Counted from the stretch's first letter, positions 26,073 to 34,509 are shown. The stretch: 64,000 nt of DNA from Treponema sp. (GCA_017629095.1 JAGBXW010000072.1:1-64000), one strand, 5' to 3'. Notes: generated by a model not told the origin, from the letters alone. A program made the numbers and translations.

Positions 26073-27382
26073 CAAATGAGCTGAGGAAAGGTGGTCTCAC
26101 GGTGCATACGCAATGAGGGTACTGTGGCAGAATCCATGGTGTAGAATTCATATTGTTCTTGTGTGTGGGGCCAACAGATGCCAAGTCCCTGTAATTTACC
26201 TTGGAATCTATTGGTGGCGTTGTTGCAGATGACGAGGTGCTCCAGCTGGGTTAAAAGTTCCTGGGACAAGAGACGAATCTGCCGGGAAAGGGAAGGGGTA
26301 TTTAAGATGGCATTTGTAATTTCCCTCAAATCGATATATTCGGTGTATACGATATCATAGGAAGTACAACTTTGGCGAAGGGATTGAACTGCCGCCCACT
26401 CTTCCATCGAGGCATTGCTCAGGGAGTCTGTCCATTGGGTGAAAGTGATACGGAAGCTGGGCAGACTTTCTGTTGCTATGGCGGAGTAGGAGATGCTGGT
26501 GACGGTGTTCACATAGAATTCCCTGAAGGACTCCACCGAGACCAGGGCGAATTCTCGGTCTGTTATGGCAGGTGTTTTTGTAAGATGGGAAAGAATCGCT
26601 TTGTAGTTGCTACCAGTTCCGGGGACGTTGGCTTGGGAGCCGACAATGTAGGTTGCCTCGTGTTCCAGTTGCCACACTGTCTCCAACATCTGCATGAGAC
26701 AGGCATCGAATTGTAGTAGTTGAAGTGGTTTTCCCGTGGCTTTGCGGTGTTTTTGTAGGATTTCACCCAGTGACTGGATGGTTGTCTTTGCTAGATACCC
26801 AGTGGAATAGTCGTGGACAACGCCACGTTTTGAATTGGTTGCCGCTGGTATGGTTGTTCCTGTACCATCGTCTGGTAGGAGTGGAGGTTGCAGAAATGCT
26901 CCTTCCGGGTAGACTCCTGTACCATGGCTCCATAGTACTAGAGCTGTGTTCCGTGCCGGGTAATGGGTGTTTGCCAAGGTCAAAAAATCCAGTAAAGTTG
27001 AGGGATTCGTCATGTCAAGTTCTCCATATTCCTTGACAATATCATCGTTGAGAGAGCCTTCCTTTGTTATGTAAAGAAGCCGAGTGTCCGTCCAGTCGCC
27101 ATTTGTTTTGTCATAGCCAGGAGACCGATCCAGTAGAACGAGAATGTTCACATCTTCTGTGGAGCCAACCTCCTTCATGTCCATGATGTTCTGTATAGCG
27201 AATCGCTCCAAATTGTTATCTGCTGCCATGTATACCAGATAGTTCCATTGGGCGGTGCTGTCTCGTCCCAGCTGATGACGGTAGGCGCTTTCCCCAGCCT
27301 CCTGCTGCACCGGCTGCGAGCATGACAACAGCAGTATCAACACAGAAATATAACAGACCAGTTGAATCTGAACACCGCTCAT
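26012..27382 (-). CDS. Clostripain-family (C11) cysteine protease, lipoprotein
   Basis: A secreted cysteine protease of 456 residues. The signal peptide ends in the lipobox LLLSC (lipid Cys21). The C11 core shows WNYLVYMAADNNLE, the catalytic His153 in LVLWSHGTG and the catalytic Cys228 in LLQFDACLMQMLE, followed by YIVGSQANVPGTG. C11 enzymes cut after basic residues and are often secreted by gut bacteria. The ATG overlaps the stop of the upstream serine-hydrolase gene (ATGA), so translation is coupled. It is the last gene of a four-gene minus-strand operon of exported proteins. Substrates are unknown. Confidence 0.87.
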   Translation of the reverse strand: MSGVQIQLVCYISVLILLLSCSQPVQQEAGESAYRHQLGRDSTAQWNYLVYMAADNNLERFAIQNIMDMKEVGSTEDVNILVLLDRSPGYDKTNGDWTDTRLLYITKEGSLNDDIVKEYGELDMTNPSTLLDFLTLANTHYPARNTALVLWSHGTGVYPEGAFLQPPLLPDDGTGTTIPAATNSKRGVVHDYSTGYLAKTTIQSLGEILQKHRKATGKPLQLLQFDACLMQMLETVWQLEHEATYIVGSQANVPGTGSNYKAILSHLTKTPAITDREFALVSVESFREFYVNTVTSISYSAIATESLPSFRITFTQWTDSLSNASMEEWAAVQSLRQSCTSYDIVYTEYIDLREITNAILNTPSLSRQIRLLSQELLTQLEHLVICNNATNRFQGKLQGLGICWPHTQEQYEFYTMDSATVPSLRMHRETTFPQLICQLLASTAASESSATSTLFL

Positions 27383-28794
27383 GGCGTAGTTTCCTGCAGT
27401 GAGACCAGCAGTTGGTCTATGTTTGGTGTTCTGTCTTTGGATGTGTTGGATGAGGTGAGGATAACGTAGCAGGTGTCCTTGTTTGGGTTGTAGAACATAC
27501 AGTTCTCTGATCCTATGCTGCGTCCGTAGGAACCGATAAGGCTTGCTGAGTTATGATAGATCTTTCTGATTCCGTAACCATAGGCCTCCTTGTCCGACTG
27601 AGAGAACCGGCTGACGGAATCAAGCATCTTGTCCCGAATTGCTGGGGAGACTACAGCATTCCTGCTGTAGAGTTCATATCCCCACCGAGCTATGTCTTCG
27701 GCTCTGGACACCATGCCCCCCGCTGTCCAGCTGGACTTGCCCAGCAGTTCTAGGGCATCGGTAATGACGGTGGTGATGTCGATGGGGGTCTTGCCGTCTC
27801 CTACTAGCGAGAGGGTGGTGCCAGGATATACGTGGGGATGGGCGATTCTGCCAGAATCTACAGTGTCTTGGGGTGCAAGGAATGTTGCTTCTAAACCAAG
27901 CGGCTGAAGGAATTGGTTCTGTATAAGCTGTGCAGCAGTCGTGTCTGAGACTCGCTCCACCATGAGACCCAGCAGGATATAGTTCATGGAGGAATAGGTG
28001 AACAGGCCGCGTTCCGTTTTAGGGCTTTGGACAAAGGGCAGCAGCAATTGGGGATTCCATTGGCTTGTACGATAGGGATTCTTATAGAAGAGGGCTGGAT
28101 TGTCCACATACTCCTGGATGCCAGAGGTGTGGCTCAGCAGCTCGGCGACGGTGGCTGATGTGTTGATGTATACCAGGTCAAATTCCACCTCTGGCAGGAT
28201 GTCTCCCACGGTGGTGTTCAAGGTAAGTTTTCCCTCCTCCACTAGCTGCAGGACTGCCGCCGCCACGAAGGTCTTGGTAATGCTGTAGATGTAGTGGAGG
28301 GTTCCGCTCCCGTTTGACTCTCTGGTGGACAGGGATGTATAGCCTGTGTCTATGGAAAAGTCCACATCGTTTCCCTGCACCGCTACGGATACGGCGGTCT
28401 GGATGTTGTACTGGTCCAGGAAGGAGTGGACGGTCTTGATGAGGGCGGGATGCGAGGTGCTATAGACGTGGCAAGTGGCGCTGGCAATTACTTGGCCGTC
28501 CCGATTGCACTGGGCCTAGACAGTGTGTCGTTTCTCATGGGGACTGGCGGTGGCAGAAAGTGAGGCTCCTTTGCCCTCTACTGTGCCGCCGTCCACCAGC
28601 CAGGTGATGGCACAGTCTTGCGGCAGATGGCTGGCTGTCACTGTGAAGGTGCTGCCCGGAGCCACCACATCCGACTGTGGCTGTATAGCGAATGCCGCTG
28701 GAGTCTCCTGGTTGTGCCTGCACGCTGATAGGAGCAGGATGGCCAGCACTCCCGCCGCCAGCAGGGAGATTCTATTACTGGTATTTGTACACAT
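27379..28794 (-). pseudogene. Lipoprotein with Ig-like domain and beta-lactamase-like serine hydrolase, interrupted by TAG
   Basis: One reading frame from ATG 28794 to 27379, with AAGGAG upstream, broken only by a TAG at 28516-28518 (codon 93). Before the stop come a lipoprotein signal (LLLSAC) and the start of an Ig-like domain (VAPGSTFTVTASHLPQDCAI, then TWLVDGGTVEGKG). After it the same frame continues at once with AQCNRDGQVIASATCHVYS, which reads as the end of that domain, then a class C beta-lactamase-like hydrolase. The SxxK motif is SITK (about codons 171-174). The usual YSN motif appears as YSS. A CAG to TAG change would explain the break. Restart from GTG 28380 would yield the hydrolase domain without a signal peptide. 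It overlaps both neighbours. Confidence 0.8.
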
Positions 28795-29755
28795 ACAGCG
28801 TCTCCTTGCGCGGGTCAATTCTGTTTGCGGCGGAATCCTCCTGGCCCTCCGGCAGGTTGAACCAGGTGAAGGTGACGGTGTCCTTCGTGTCCCGGTGTAG
28901 CTCCACGTACTGCGGGGCGTCGGGGGCGCCGTCAAAGAGCTGGTACACGGCCTTCTGGTTGGCCTCATCCACGGATATTTCCTTCATGCCGCCGTGGTAG
29001 AAAAGTTCGTTGGCAGTGGCCTGCCCCAAGTTGTCATAGCCGTGGGTGGAGGCACTGAAGCTCCTGAATCCGGTGGTGACAAGGTCCTGCTCTCCAATTC
29101 TTGGTTTTTGGAACACATACTTTGGATTGTAGGTATCGGGTTCCTTGTGGAATGTATCTGGTAGCCAGCTGGGAACAGTGTTGCTGGTAAAATACGGCTC
29201 CTTCATGGCGGTGAAATCTGTGTTGACCATCTCGGTCTCGGCAATATTGAGTTTGTAGTTGAAAAGGAACTGTTTGTCATCCTCCGATTTTTTTGTCATG
29301 GTTACGGTGGCAGTCTTGTCCTGGGAAGAATCCGAGAAATCGAATTTCGCTGTGCCGGAGAAGGTGAACGCGTCAGGCGTTGTCTGGGGGATGGTGATGT
29401 CAGTGGAGTCGTGGTCGTTTTCCGTCACTTTTGCCAGCCAGATATACAGGAACACGACAGCCATGCCGTCATCAAATTCTATGCCAAGGTTCTGGCCTAT
29501 CATCACCAGCCGGTATTTTCCGATGTAGTCCTGCCGGTTGTATTTAGCTGGCAGCAACTGACTGAGGGCAGATCCTGCCCAATCCTGCCATTTGGAGAAC
29601 GATTCTCCGGGGCGGGCAGCGTATGACCATTCAGGCAAATTTGCAATGCCCTTGCCTATGTTCTGGTAGAGGTTCATCCAGCAGTTGCAGGGGCAGCCAG
29701 TGAGGAAGACGCAGAGGAGTAGGACAGCGGCGATGAGAAGTATTTTCTTGGTCAT
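28775..29755 (-). CDS. Lipoprotein of unknown function
   Basis: A 326-residue exported protein. The signal peptide ends in VFLTGC (lipid Cys about residue 21), directly followed by further Cys residues (PCNC). The rest is mostly beta-rich and polar, with many Asp, Lys and Thr (for example TVTMTKKSEDDKQFLFNYKL), suggesting a beta-sandwich or lipocalin-like shape. I recognise no family. The ATG at 29755 has AAGGAG upstream, and the 3' end overlaps the next gene by 20 bases. Its place inside an operon of secreted cysteine proteases and a serine hydrolase suggests an inhibitor, chaperone or binding partner for them; that is inference. Confidence 0.8.
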   Translation of the reverse strand: MTKKILLIAAVLLLCVFLTGCPCNCWMNLYQNIGKGIANLPEWSYAARPGESFSKWQDWAGSALSQLLPAKYNRQDYIGKYRLVMIGQNLGIEFDDGMAVVFLYIWLAKVTENDHDSTDITIPQTTPDAFTFSGTAKFDFSDSSQDKTATVTMTKKSEDDKQFLFNYKLNIAETEMVNTDFTAMKEPYFTSNTVPSWLPDTFHKEPDTYNPKYVFQKPRIGEQDLVTTGFRSFSASTHGYDNLGQATANELFYHGGMKEISVDEANQKAVYQLFDGAPDAPQYVELHRDTKDTVTFTWFNLPEGQEDSAANRIDPRKETLYVYKYQ

Positions 29756-29777
29756 TGTGGTCTCCTTTGGTAAATTT

Positions 29778-29813
29778 GTGTATCGAGTTTCTATGTTCAG
29801 AAATTCGATACAC
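29778..29813. other. Intercistronic hairpin in the protease operon
   Basis: GTGTATCGA (29778-29786) pairs with TCGATACAC (29805-29813). The pairing continues through a G-T wobble and TTTCT / AGAAA, giving a 15-bp stem with a six-base loop. No T run follows on the minus strand. It probably marks an mRNA stability or processing element between the first and second genes. Confidence 0.6.
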
Positions 29814-29819
29814 GTCTGA

Positions 29820-31181
29820 TTACTTGTGCATCAGATTGAACGAGAAGAAGTGATAGAAGGGATTGTACGTCTCCCAGCCTCCATCAATATTGTTCCCATC
29901 ATGGATTTTTATGTACGACCACTTGAAAATCCACCAGCCCTTCTCATCGTAGGCCACCACATTGCGGTAGTGGAGACCGTCGGTGAGTTGGCTCAGGCCG
30001 GACACTCCCCGCAAGTTTATGCCGGGAAGGTTGTTGTTGATGCAGGTGTTGGGGACAACCCCCAGGGCAAGGGTAACTTTGTAGTTCGAGTAGCTTGCCA
30101 CTGCATTGCCGAGATTCCACGGCCATGTTGCACCCTTAAAAACACCGCTGGTGACAATGCCCATCTTTGATTCCAAAGCATCCACTCGGCTTGACCAGGA
30201 GAGATTATTCCATGCTGAAAGGTTTTGCAGTCCATTCCCATGGATAAAGTCCAATAAAAATCCTGCTGATGTAGAGCCACAAGCAAGATAAGTGATACCA
30301 TTACGTATTGGATACCTATACTTTCTATCTTGCTTTGCAACGCTAATTCCATAGTTATCTGCAGCTCGTATTCTACTTTCATCGACGCTCTTCCTCGGTT
30401 CTGAGCGTGACCTACCCCGGAAGGCCATGGAACCCAGGCTGCCTTTGTTGGCCTTCGCCATGGACCACAGCTGCGCAGTCTCCTCCCGCCATGCGGCAAG
30501 CTCGGCCTCCATGGCGGCGGTGTCCAGCTGCCTGGCCAGCTCCGGGTGCTGTTCAAGCATCTCCTCGGCGGTCAGCACCCTGGCAAGCTCCCCAGCGTCC
30601 TCCCCGGTTGCTGGATCCAGCACCCGTTGGAACTCCACGCTCCCGCCCCTGCTCACTGACACCGAGACCACTGCGTGGGAGGGGTAGTCGTCGTCCACGA
30701 TGCGGGGAATATCGTCCTTGTCCAGCGCCCCCGTCAGGTACAGCTGGCTCAGCTCGTCCATGTAGCCGTCCATGGGGAACACCCTTGCGATGGGGCCTCC
30801 CAAATCCTCCCGGGCGTTCCCGGCGATGGCGGCCACCACCCGCTCCCCGTCCATGACCCGGAATTCGTAGTAGCGCACGGTTCCCTCCGCATCATAGATG
30901 GCGATGGGAATCTCCCAGAGGGTGGCGGAGGCGGGGAAGTCTCCCGCCGAGATGAAGTCCTCCAGAGCAAGCTGGGCGAACTCCCTGGACAGCTGCCAGT
31001 CCACGATGCCCTCGCCGCCCCGGCTGAGCATGGCGTTCAGGTCGTGCTCGGATGCCAGCAGCTCCATCTCCCAGCGGAGGGAAGTGTCCGTGACCTGGCT
31101 CTGGGAGGTGTTGTCTCAGCCCAATGCAAGGGTCGCCATCATTAGGATGGCGGCGGCGGTAATTGTTGTTAATCCTCTCAT
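29820..31181 (-). pseudogene. Exported papain/C39-like cysteine protease with TGA at the lipobox cysteine codon
   Basis: From ATG 31181 (GAGGGA site upstream) the frame encodes a signal peptide (MRGLTTITAAAILMMATLAL, then G), followed by TGA at codon 22 (31116-31118) and then DNTSQSQVTDTSLRWEMELL without further stops to 29820. The TGA stands where the lipidated Cys of a lipobox (LALG-C) is expected. The next domain is an acidic region of about 200 residues resembling a propeptide. The C-terminal 170 residues have YLACGSTSAGFLLDF (catalytic Cys about codon 301) and GLHYRNVVAYDEKGWW (His about codon 404), a papain or C39-like arrangement. The first 670 bases after the signal are far richer in G+C than the catalytic part. 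A restart at ATG 31067 would give a protein without a signal. Confidence 0.75.
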
Positions 31182-31216
31182 ATTCTTTCCCTCTTTGGAT
31201 GAGTGGGTATAGCTCT

Positions 31217-31245
31217 ATTGTGGGGCATGAATTCCCAGTTGTCAA
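31217..31245 (-). promoter_or_regulatory. Promoter of the secreted-protease operon
   Basis: On the minus strand TTGACA (31240-31245), a 17-base spacer and CACAAT (31217-31222), 36 bases before the ATG at 31181. The gap from here to 31411 also contains a 12-bp A+T inverted repeat (31300-31311 / 31318-31329) and a short G+C-rich stretch (about 31338-31405) with no convincing gene. Confidence 0.6.
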
Positions 31246-31411
31246 GTTAGGCCAGGGTAATTTTAACGGAATTTTAATTGTTGCATGAATTTAACCTCTT
31301 TTTTATAGATATGGGGTTATCTATAAAAATAAAGATCAATGGCCAGCAGCCCTGCTACCGTCGCTGCCGTCACGGTTGGTGTGGCAGTTGAGGGAGTGGG
31401 GGAAGCTTGTT

Positions 31412-31753
31412 TTATTGATTCTTTTCTAAAGTATGGGCTATCTCAATTAGAATTTTTCGGTTGTATGGGCTTAATTTTTTGAGCATCTCTAAGAAATCCT
31501 CAAAAAGATAATTGTCAGACATTTTTACTGTATCTGACAAAAAATCTGCAATGTCGCAATGGAGATATTCTGCAATGTTAGAAAGTGTTTCCAAGTTGAT
31601 TTTTGTAATGCCTCGCTCGATTTGACTGATATATCCAACGGTAACAGAAATCGCCTCGGCAAGATGTTCCTGCGTCTTGTTTTGAGCTTTTCGTTTTCTT
31701 TGTATCCTCTGTCCCAGTGCATAAAAATCAATACCCATAGCTGCAATTTTCAT
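31412..31753 (-). CDS. XRE-family transcriptional regulator
   Basis: A 113-residue DNA-binding protein with an HTH_3 domain at about residues 14-70: GQRIQRKRKAQNKTQEHLAE, then ISVTVGYISQIERGITKINLETLSNIAEYLHCD. The C-terminal 40 residues form a helix pair, probably for dimerisation. It is divergent from the lipoprotein gene at 31846, and the 90 bases between them carry matching inverted half-sites, so it probably represses itself and that gene. No Shine-Dalgarno precedes either candidate ATG (31753 or 31738). Confidence 0.88.
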   Translation of the reverse strand: MKIAAMGIDFYALGQRIQRKRKAQNKTQEHLAEAISVTVGYISQIERGITKINLETLSNIAEYLHCDIADFLSDTVKMSDNYLFEDFLEMLKKLSPYNRKILIEIAHTLEKNQ

Positions 31754-31758
31754 AGTAA

Positions 31759-31800
31759 TAACTAAAGTTTTACAGATATTTATTGCTAAATATTTAGTTA
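31759..31800. promoter_or_regulatory. Operator-like inverted repeats between the XRE gene and the lipoprotein gene
   Basis: TAACTAAA (31759-31766) is repeated inverted as TTTAGTTA (31793-31800). A perfect palindrome, CTAAATATTTAG (31786-31797), overlaps the right copy. The arrangement in a divergent promoter region fits binding by the adjacent XRE protein. Confidence 0.55.
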
Positions 31801-31845
31801 TAGGTGTATAATAAAGTTATAATTTTTGTCTTTAGAGAGGTTTTT

Positions 31846-33156
31846 ATGAAAGGAAAAGGATTTTTCTTTATACTTTGTGTATGTATGACTTTTATCTCCT
31901 GTTCAAATGTAACTGAAGATAAGAACGATGTTCGTTCCAATGATTCTGTATTAAAATTTCTGGATATTCAAAATGCTAAGAATTTATACATTGGTACAAG
32001 TAACTCTGGAACTCGTTCAGCAAGAAATGCTGCCACCACTCAAAAGTTATTCAAAATAACGGAAGAGGGGTATGTGGAGGAAGTTAAATATCTTGATGAA
32101 AACAAGAAAGAAATTACAATTTCTCAGCAACCAACTGTGATTCAAAATGTGAATGATGACTATATTTTTGTAGGGTTTGGTTGGTCAGGTTATGTTGAAA
32201 GTTCATATCTTGTGAGAAAGACAGATGGAGCTGTCTTTGATATGACAAAGGCGGGAAATCCAAATGAAATTTATAATGATTTTAAAAACTCACAGAGAAT
32301 CAAAACTGACGGAAAGAATAACATGTATTTTTTGTCGTATGATACACAAAGTCTTAGAATTGTAAAGGTTAATTTAAATGGAATTGATGCTTTAAATTCT
32401 TCATTTATATCTGCATCTACTGATTATGTTGATGTTTTTGATGTAGATTGGAATGGAAATCTGATTTATGATGGATATTCCGTATCTGATAGTTCACATC
32501 GTCTTTTACGTGTCAGAAAATCAAACGGAGGGTTGCTCAATTTAAGTGATGTAGGTGCATTTTGGATTGGTCTTGATGGAAATATTTATTATAGTTCAAA
32601 TAACCATGAAGAATATAAAAATTCTGAGAATGGAGAGGAATCGTACGGTTATCCAATAAAAAAAATTACAATAGATCTTTCTTCTGGTGACAAGGAGGAG
32701 ATTTATGGTTATATTGACGATTTTTTTTGGACCTATGGTTCTTTCAAAATTAATGTGAAAGATAAAATTTATATCATTCGAGACTCTCTTATTTCTGAAG
32801 TTTATAATAGTAATAATAGTCCCAGAAAAGTTAGTCTCACTTCTTTACAATTAAAATCTGTTACGGCTGTCACATCTTCTGAAAATTATTACTATGTTGC
32901 GGGATTAACTTCAACTAATGAAACTGTTCTTTTAAAAATCAATCCAGATAATGATTCTTTCAACCATATTTTACCTGAGAATGAGTACGAGGTATTTTCC
33001 TTCACTGCTTCAGAAACAGACGGAATTACTTTTAACGCCTTGCGTATGAGTGATGGAAAGAAAATTATCGGTCAAGTTGGAATTAATGGTGGTGAAGTAA
33101 CAATTCTTGATGAAGAAAGTGATGCTGAAATTACTTATTTGCAGAGAATAAATTAA
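31846..33156 (+). CDS. Lipoprotein with propeller-like repeats, function unknown
   Basis: A 436-residue exported protein. The N terminus (KGKGFFFILCVCMTFISCSN) is a lipoprotein signal with lipid Cys at about residue 19. The body is beta-rich with recurring short motifs such as KTDGKNNMYFLSYD, VDWNGNLIYDGYS and IGLDGNIYYSSN, each a D-G-N turn between strands, which suggests a beta-propeller. Codon use is more A+T-rich than in the genes on either side. The ATG at 31846 has GAGAGG upstream. It is divergent from the XRE gene and followed by a terminator. It may be a surface adhesin or binding protein; I do not recognise the family. Confidence 0.78.
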   Translation: MKGKGFFFILCVCMTFISCSNVTEDKNDVRSNDSVLKFLDIQNAKNLYIGTSNSGTRSARNAATTQKLFKITEEGYVEEVKYLDENKKEITISQQPTVIQNVNDDYIFVGFGWSGYVESSYLVRKTDGAVFDMTKAGNPNEIYNDFKNSQRIKTDGKNNMYFLSYDTQSLRIVKVNLNGIDALNSSFISASTDYVDVFDVDWNGNLIYDGYSVSDSSHRLLRVRKSNGGLLNLSDVGAFWIGLDGNIYYSSNNHEEYKNSENGEESYGYPIKKITIDLSSGDKEEIYGYIDDFFWTYGSFKINVKDKIYIIRDSLISEVYNSNNSPRKVSLTSLQLKSVTAVTSSENYYYVAGLTSTNETVLLKINPDNDSFNHILPENEYEVFSFTASETDGITFNALRMSDGKKIIGQVGINGGEVTILDEESDAEITYLQRIN

Positions 33157-33195
33157 ACCAATATAGGAATATATTCAGAGTTTCATTTGAATAAT

Positions 33196-33230
33196 GATGG
33201 AGTGAGTTTTCTTGCTCCGTCAATTTTTTT
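33196..33230 (+). terminator. Terminator after the propeller-like lipoprotein gene
   Basis: Stem GATGGAG / CTCCGTC (33196-33202 and 33215-33221, one G-T pair), followed by seven T residues. Confidence 0.75.
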
Positions 33231-33301
33231 GCAAACAGCTTTGTAGAAAAATCCCTGCAAGATGAGCTGGCTTCCCTAAGCTTGTAGTTATTTCCCTGAC
33301 C

Positions 33302-33344
33302 TTGACAAGGTGTCTCTTTGTTAATAATATAACTATTGTTATAT
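33302..33344 (+). promoter_or_regulatory. tetR promoter with overlapping operator
   Basis: TTGACA (33302-33307), a 17-base spacer and TAATAT (33325-33330). The -10 box overlaps an inverted repeat, ATATAAC (33327-33333) and GTTATAT (33338-33344) with a four-base loop. This is the usual layout for an autorepressed TetR gene, which starts at 33372. Confidence 0.65.
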
Positions 33345-33371
33345 ATCATTTGTTATATTATAGGATGAACC

Positions 33372-33935
33372 ATGGCACCAAAGGTTAAAATCACAAGGAA
33401 AGAGATTGTAGCAGCCGCAATTGAACTGGTGCGGCAGCGGGGAGAAATGGCCTTGAATGCACGGAATATTGCTGCCAGCTTGGATTGTTCTACTCAGCCA
33501 ATTTTTTCCAATTTTTCTTCCATGGAGGAGTTGCGGATGGCGGTGATTGCGCAGGCAGACAAATTGTGTAATCAGTATATCAAGGATGAGGTAGAAAGTG
33601 GGGTCTATCCTGCCTATAAGGCTACTGGAATGGCCTATATTCGCTTTGCAAAAGAAGAGTGTGAATTATTTAAACTCTTGTACATGCGAGATCGTTCCCA
33701 GGAGGTGGTGCCCAAGGAAATGGCTCTTGATAATGAGATGGAGGGGCTACTTCATAATAACACAGGTCTTGCAGGAGCTAAGGCAGAGCTCTTTCATCTT
33801 GAAATGTGGGCCTTTGTTCATGGTATTGCCACCATGTTTGCCACAGGCTTTTTAAATCTTGACTGGGATTTGGTAAGTAAAATCTTGACGGATGCCTACC
33901 AAGGAATAAAAACACAATTTAAAAAGGAGCTCTGA
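33372..33935 (+). CDS. TetR/AcrR-family transcriptional regulator
   Basis: A 187-residue repressor-type protein. The N-terminal helix-turn-helix (ITRKEIVAAAIELVRQRGE, then ALNARNIAASLDCSTQPIFSNFSSMEEL) is typical of the family, and the C-terminal helical domain probably binds a small ligand and forms the dimer. An inverted repeat over its promoter suggests self-regulation. It sits directly upstream of an ABC transporter remnant, which was probably its main target before the transporter was lost. Confidence 0.9.
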   Translation: MAPKVKITRKEIVAAAIELVRQRGEMALNARNIAASLDCSTQPIFSNFSSMEELRMAVIAQADKLCNQYIKDEVESGVYPAYKATGMAYIRFAKEECELFKLLYMRDRSQEVVPKEMALDNEMEGLLHNNTGLAGAKAELFHLEMWAFVHGIATMFATGFLNLDWDLVSKILTDAYQGIKTQFKKEL

Positions 33936-33937
33936 AA

Positions 33938-34509
33938 ATGGACGCCATCAAAATGCTTTCCTGTATCACACGACCCACCAGTGGTGATGCTCTGTTGATG
34001 GGAAAAAGTCTTTCCACTTGCAGCGGCTCTACACCACACCCATGACGCCCACAGACTTCATTCTGGGATATACCCTACCTATTATCCCCCTTGCACTGGC
34101 TCAAGGGGTGGTGTCCTACCTTGCAGCCTTGGTGCTGGGCTTGGACTGTACCCTTGGTATTGTCTACGCACTGGTGGCTATTTTGCCTATTTCCTTGCTG
34201 TATATTGCCTTGGGACTGCTTTGTGGAAGTGTTTTGACTGATAAGCAGGTGGGCGGTGTGTGCGGAGCCTTGCTAACAAATCTTTCTGCTTGGCTTTCTG
34301 GGATTTGGTTTGACTTGGAACTGGTAGGTGGCACTTTTCGTGATATTGCCTATTGCTTGCCCTTTGTTCACGCTGTGGAATTGGAGCGAGCCTTATTGGC
34401 AGGTCAATTTAGTCAGATTTTTCCCCATATTTGGTGGGTACTGGTCTATGGGCTTGCTATCTTTGTGGTGGCCATCCTCCTATTCTTGAACCAGATGAAA
34501 GGACAGTAA
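33938..34509 (+). pseudogene. Remnant of an ABC exporter (ATPase fragment joined to a permease C-terminal half)
   Basis: Directly after tetR the sequence reads MDAIKMLSCITRPTSGDALL then MGKSLS, which matches the stretch just after the Walker A motif of an ABC ATPase; the Walker A itself and everything after this are missing. A frame change follows, and from about 34009 (FHLQRLYTTPMTPTDF) the sequence is the C-terminal half of an ABC-2 type permease with four to five membrane segments, ending at 34509. So two deletions have removed most of the ATPase and the front of the permease. The intact permease part (from TTG 34018, 163 residues) might still be translated but cannot transport alone. Confidence 0.8.

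Noticed and set aside
30407-30856. Arg/Pro-rich open frames on the plus strand over the G+C-rich part of the protease gene
   Set aside because: A high G+C content opens all frames; the residues are typical of spurious translation.
31339-31485. 48-codon plus-strand frame (MASSPATVAAVTV...)
   Set aside because: No ribosome site, and most of it is antisense to the XRE gene.
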